Below are positions 61,659-64,000 of a stretch of DNA of 64,000 bases, piece by piece; position 1 is the first letter of the stretch; each line of letters begins with the position of its first letter. The DNA is from a virus. Location of the stretch: the IMG/VR virus record IMGVR_UViG_3300029915_000731, positions 36,341 to 100,340 of that record; one strand, given 5' to 3'. Position numbers and translations under genes: made by a program. The notes beneath the pieces were generated by a model, which was not told the origin of the DNA, made no database searches, and worked only from the letters and a program-made list of their open reading frames with translations.

Positions 61659-61820
61659 TTATTCCTGACTAACATGGCCGTTGCGGGCACACTTACAGGG
61701 AGTCTCCCACGGCGTGGTCTCTTCAGCAATCCCGGTGCAACGCTCGCACTGACCTAACTTGCAGTCAGTGCAGGTTTGGAGACGTTTGGGCTTCGGTTCA
61801 GTCGCTCTTGTAATCTTCAT
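61659..61820 (-). CDS. 53-aa zinc-binding-type small protein (leaderless type)
   Basis: 53 aa with six cysteines in pairs: CTDC (17/20), CERC (25/28) and CKC (42/44), plus a His near the end, which suggests one or two zinc sites. The ATG at 61820 follows the P4 -10 box by exactly 6 nt and has no ribosome site. Small zinc-ribbon proteins of early phage regions often bind host polymerase or DNA; here this is only a possibility. Confidence 0.72.
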   Translation of the reverse strand: MKITRATEPKPKRLQTCTDCKLGQCERCTGIAEETTPWETPCKCARNGHVSQE

Positions 61821-61826
61821 ACTTGT

Positions 61827-61857
61827 AGTATACCAAGAGGGGTGGGATTTAGTCTAG
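61827..61857 (-). promoter_or_regulatory. Phage promoter P4 (TAGACT-N18-TATACT)
   Basis: -35 at 61851-61856, -10 at 61827-61832, 18-nt spacer, A after the box, ATG 6 nt downstream. The upstream 53-aa gene ends at 61863, just ahead of it. Confidence 0.85.
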
Positions 61858-61862
61858 AATAT

Positions 61863-62024
61863 TTATTTATTGTAGTAGCTTTTGCTGATTCTAAGGGGGC
61901 CGATGGCAATATTGAAATGCCAGCCGTCGTAGTAGAATTTACCCCATTCCAACATCCAGTATTTTGTAAAACAGACACCCCACGGGCCGTCTATCTCTGA
62001 CAATGGTGGTGGTTCTTTCATCAT
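61863..62024 (-). CDS. 53-aa aromatic-rich hypothetical protein
   Basis: Reads MMKEPPPLSEIDGPWGVCF and continues with many Trp and Tyr residues (YWMLEWGKFYYDGWHF), ending KSYYNK. AGGAG precedes the ATG pair at 62024/62021, and the codon use is gene-like. No promoter of the P1-P4 type is seen before it; a GC-rich hairpin lies 23 nt upstream. Family not recognised. Confidence 0.65.
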   Translation of the reverse strand: MMKEPPPLSEIDGPWGVCFTKYWMLEWGKFYYDGWHFNIAIGPLRISKSYYNK

Positions 62025-62046
62025 AACTTTCTCCTAAAAATCGGTA

Positions 62047-62067
62047 GGGGGAGCTTTTGGCTCCCCC
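62047..62067. terminator. GC-rich hairpin, possible terminator
   Basis: GGGGGAGC (62047-62054) pairs with GCTCCCCC (62060-62067) over a 5-nt loop. On the minus strand TACCGATTTTT follows, so the T run is displaced. A second hairpin, AGGGGTG-TCA-CACCCCT, lies at 62108-62124. The stretch between them and up to 62195 holds only a doubtful 22-codon frame (62141-62209, minus). Confidence 0.45.
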
Positions 62068-62195
62068 ATCCTAGCGACTGCGGGGCCGAAGCCCTGCTTG
62101 ATTTATAAGGGGTGTCACACCCCTCACGCTTCGCTTATTACTAAGCAGCAGCGGCCATAGCAAATTCATTGGCAGTTACTATTTTGCATGTCCGT

Positions 62196-62324
62196 TTAAC
62201 GAGAGCCATACAAACTCGGGTCGTCAGCAAATCCAGCACCAAATACCGTCGAATCTTTGACGAGCCCAAATAGGCGATTCAAGCCTAAGACTACCACTGC
62301 ATAATTTGGTGGACTCGGGGACAT
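62196..62324 (-). CDS. 42-aa hypothetical protein
   Basis: The frame begins MSPSPPNYAVVVLGLNRLFG and ends DDPSLYGSR. It has the mix of hydrophobic strand and polar turns expected of a small folded protein and lacks the signs of a chance frame. The ribosome site is weak (GGACGGGA 9 nt before). The stretch 62325-62465 between this gene and the homing endonuclease holds nothing I can support. Confidence 0.45.
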   Translation of the reverse strand: MSPSPPNYAVVVLGLNRLFGLVKDSTVFGAGFADDPSLYGSR

Positions 62325-62465
62325 ATGCTAGTCCCGTCCGATAATCAATGTAGACGCATCATCTCTTTCGAGGGGCACGACCATATAAAAACAATACGCT
62401 AGTCTCCAGAATTTTGCAACATGTTTTTGTGAGTTGAGGGTTTTCGAACTACCGTCTGCATTAGT

Positions 62466-63206
62466 ATGGCCCTCTACACTGTCTACAAAACAATCGACAC
62501 CCGAAATGAACACTACTACCTTGGCGTGCATAAAACCGCTAACCCCAACGATTCCTATTATGGGTCGGGCACCATTATCCGTAACCTCCTCGCCAAACAC
62601 GGGGAAGGCATTCTCCGAAAAGAAATTTTGTTCATCTACCCAACTGGAGAAGAAGCGTATGCCAAAGAGGATGAGTTGGTCGTGGTCTTTATCAACGACC
62701 CCCTCTGTTACAACCTGAGAAAAGGGGGACTCGGGGGGTTTGACTATATAAATAGAAATGGGTTACACAGGAGAGCACTTCCAGAAGTTGAAGCTGAAAA
62801 TGGAAAGCGGCTACAAAAATGGAGAGTGGGATTATCTCCCGAAGAACGACTTAAACTGAGCAGAGATGCGAATGCCCACTGGAGAGGAAAACACCACTCC
62901 CCCTCCTCGCTTGAAAAACTAAGTGCGGCTAGAAAAGGAAACAACAGTAGACAAGGGACTCGTTGGGTATACAACCTGAAATCAGGTCAAAAACGGCTAG
63001 TACCCGCCGATGAGGTAGACAGTCTCATTACGGAGGAGTGGGTGACCGGAAAGCTGAAAAAGAATAAATCTGCATCCAACTACGGGAAGCTGTGGATAAA
63101 TAACGGAACCATCAATAAGCTCATCAAACCCGCTGAATTAGCAGATTACACCGGGTGGGTGCGGGGTAGGCTCGACCCGTTTCAGCGTCATAACCGCTCT
63201 GTGTGA
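62466..63206 (+). CDS. GIY-YIG homing endonuclease
   Basis: 246 aa. The N-terminal domain has YTVYKTI (GIY position), YYLGVHKTA (YIG position) and the following YYGSGTIIRNLLAKHG and KEILF strands, the phage GIY-YIG arrangement with an Arg/Glu-containing core. The C-terminal half contains NUMOD-like DNA-binding segments: SPSSLEKLSAARKG and RWVYNLKSGQK, then LWINNGTINKLIKP with GWVRGR. Such enzymes cut intron-less or intron-containing alleles and spread by repair. It is free-standing, on the opposite strand to the early genes, beside fragments of a methyltransferase gene. No good ribosome site is seen. Confidence 0.82.
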   Translation: MALYTVYKTIDTRNEHYYLGVHKTANPNDSYYGSGTIIRNLLAKHGEGILRKEILFIYPTGEEAYAKEDELVVVFINDPLCYNLRKGGLGGFDYINRNGLHRRALPEVEAENGKRLQKWRVGLSPEERLKLSRDANAHWRGKHHSPSSLEKLSAARKGNNSRQGTRWVYNLKSGQKRLVPADEVDSLITEEWVTGKLKKNKSASNYGKLWINNGTINKLIKPAELADYTGWVRGRLDPFQRHNRSV

Positions 63207-63289
63207 GGATACGCGACTATCATTTTGCCCTTTATGGCAGCATCCGGGAACACCGCGTGAACTTCCTCCAAATAGGTGTAAAAACTCAT
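63188..63289 (-). pseudogene. C-terminal fragment of a methyltransferase-like gene, reverse orientation
   Basis: The minus strand reads MSFYTYLEEVHAVFPDAAIK followed by GKMIVA. It matches VTYLSEVQKVFPDAILSGRVI of the intact-looking gene at 63374 (TYLxEVxxVFPDAxxxGxxI). It overlaps the end of the homing endonuclease gene. The upstream half is missing, so it is read as a remnant. Confidence 0.5.
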
Positions 63290-63373
63290 CTTCAAAGGCG
63301 GCGACCTTCTTCCCTTCGATGAAAAATCCAAAAATACTATACCCAAGTTCAGGATTCTGAGTAATAATGGGGT

Positions 63374-64000
63374 ATGACCTCTACCAACTACTCTGGGCCT
63401 TGGATGTATCAACAGTACACCTCGGCCATGACATGCGTGAACCAAGTTCCAGCCACATTCAAGACTATCGACTGGGTGCCCGGAACTGTGAACCTTGACT
63501 ATGGTGGGGGAAGGTTTGAGACAGCCACGAAATACCTGAGGGCACATAGTGTCACCAACCTAGTCTACGACCCCTATAACCGCTCTGATGAGCATAACGC
63601 GGCTGTCCTAGCCTTGTTGTTGAACGTAAAGGCAGACACCGCAACCTTGTGCAATGTCCTCAACGTCATCAAAGAGTGGCAGATGCGGCAGCAGGTTCTC
63701 AGGAATATTCACGGTCTAGTCAAGCCGGGTGGGCTCATCTACATTAGTTGCTACCGTGGCCGGGATACCGAACCCTCGGTGACTAGCCACGGTTGGCAGG
63801 AGAATCGTCCTCCGGTCACCTATTTGTCTGAGGTACAAAAGGTATTCCCAGATGCGATACTCAGTGGTAGGGTGATCTACGGGAGAAACCTGCCGCTGGT
63901 CAACAAAACTGGTCACGACTTGTTCGTACAGGCAATAGGTGATCTCATCGCTGCCCACGCACCCTCCAGCGAGTACGAGAGTGCAGAAGAGTTCTTGGCA
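63374..64000 (+). CDS. Methyltransferase-like (class I SAM fold) protein, partial at right edge
   Basis: The frame is open for 209 codons to the window edge. After a short N-terminal segment (YTSAMTCVNQVPATFKTIDW) comes a SAM-binding-like motif with Gly turns (VNLDYGGGRFETATKYLRAH), then VTNLVYDPYNRSDEHNAAVL, where DPYNRS follows the motif II-type acidic strand. LCNVLNVIKE is the position of motif IV in non-DNA methyltransferases of phages, and VKPGGLIYISCYRG is a typical post-motif strand. The substrate is unknown. Two fragments of similar sequence lie at 59376 and 63188. No clear ribosome site other than GGGGT before the ATG. Confidence 0.68.
   Translation, partial: MTSTNYSGPWMYQQYTSAMTCVNQVPATFKTIDWVPGTVNLDYGGGRFETATKYLRAHSVTNLVYDPYNRSDEHNAAVLALLLNVKADTATLCNVLNVIKEWQMRQQVLRNIHGLVKPGGLIYISCYRGRDTEPSVTSHGWQENRPPVTYLSEVQKVFPDAILSGRVIYGRNLPLVNKTGHDLFVQAIGDLIAAHAPSSEYESAEEFLA

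Noticed and set aside
62141-62209. A 22-codon minus-strand frame ending in an Ala run
   Set aside because: No ribosome site or promoter, and it overlaps a better frame; too short to support.

Overview
The window is a 64 kb stretch of a large tailed bacteriophage with a contractile (myovirus-type) tail, or a prophage/metagenomic contig of one. The evidence is a contiguous tail and baseplate block (tape measure, lysozyme-fused tail protein, hub, spike, gp25/W-, J- and I-like wedge genes), a phage replication module, phage-style overlapping operons, and no host housekeeping genes. Base composition is mid-GC. The host cannot be named from the sequence. Terminase, portal and capsid genes lie outside the window.

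Layout. (1) 1-5375, minus strand: replication and nucleotide module: DnaB-like helicase, two probable replication accessory proteins, a DnaC-like loader with a zinc motif, and a class II ribonucleotide reductase cut by the left edge. (2) 5527-22629, mostly plus: probable tail chaperones, tape measure, lysozyme-domain tail protein, baseplate hub, spike and a large fibre-like protein, ended by a strong terminator. (3) 22800-25998: lysis-type genes (membrane-anchored 3D-domain protein, endolysin-like hydrolase) and minus-strand virion-type genes. (4) 26176-49964, plus: 24 kb of host-contact and baseplate genes: a beta-helix protein, three giant Ig/PA14-like adhesins, then W-J-I wedge genes. (5) 50003-51150: a complete TnpB-only IS200/IS605-type element. 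(6) 51170-59376: accessory plus-strand genes, including a ParB-like/zinc-ribbon/Nudix fusion and a multi-zinc-finger protein. (7) 59376-59701: a junction of broken genes: a methyltransferase fragment fused to a TnpB tail, an IS right end and 25-bp tandem repeats. (8) 59653-62324, minus: small early-type genes under a shared promoter family, an adenine methyltransferase and a ParB-like protein. (9) 62466-64000: a GIY-YIG homing endonuclease and a second, unrelated methyltransferase-like gene that runs off the right edge.

The most distinctive signals are these. Four minus-strand promoters share CTAG(A/C)C(A/T)-N18-TATACTA, and in three of them the ATG follows the -10 hexamer by exactly 6 nt, which predicts leaderless mRNAs. 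A TnpB has the usual RuvC-II Glu replaced by Ser and sits in an element whose right end has the same GAAT-hairpin-N4-TCAA build as a second, decayed copy 8.4 kb away. A short Lys-Thr-Ala-type motif recurs in at least five accessory proteins at their N-termini or domain borders. Several genes not seen by simple ORF calling (53, 38, 58, 53 and 42 aa) were found by reading the minus strand near 61-62 kb.
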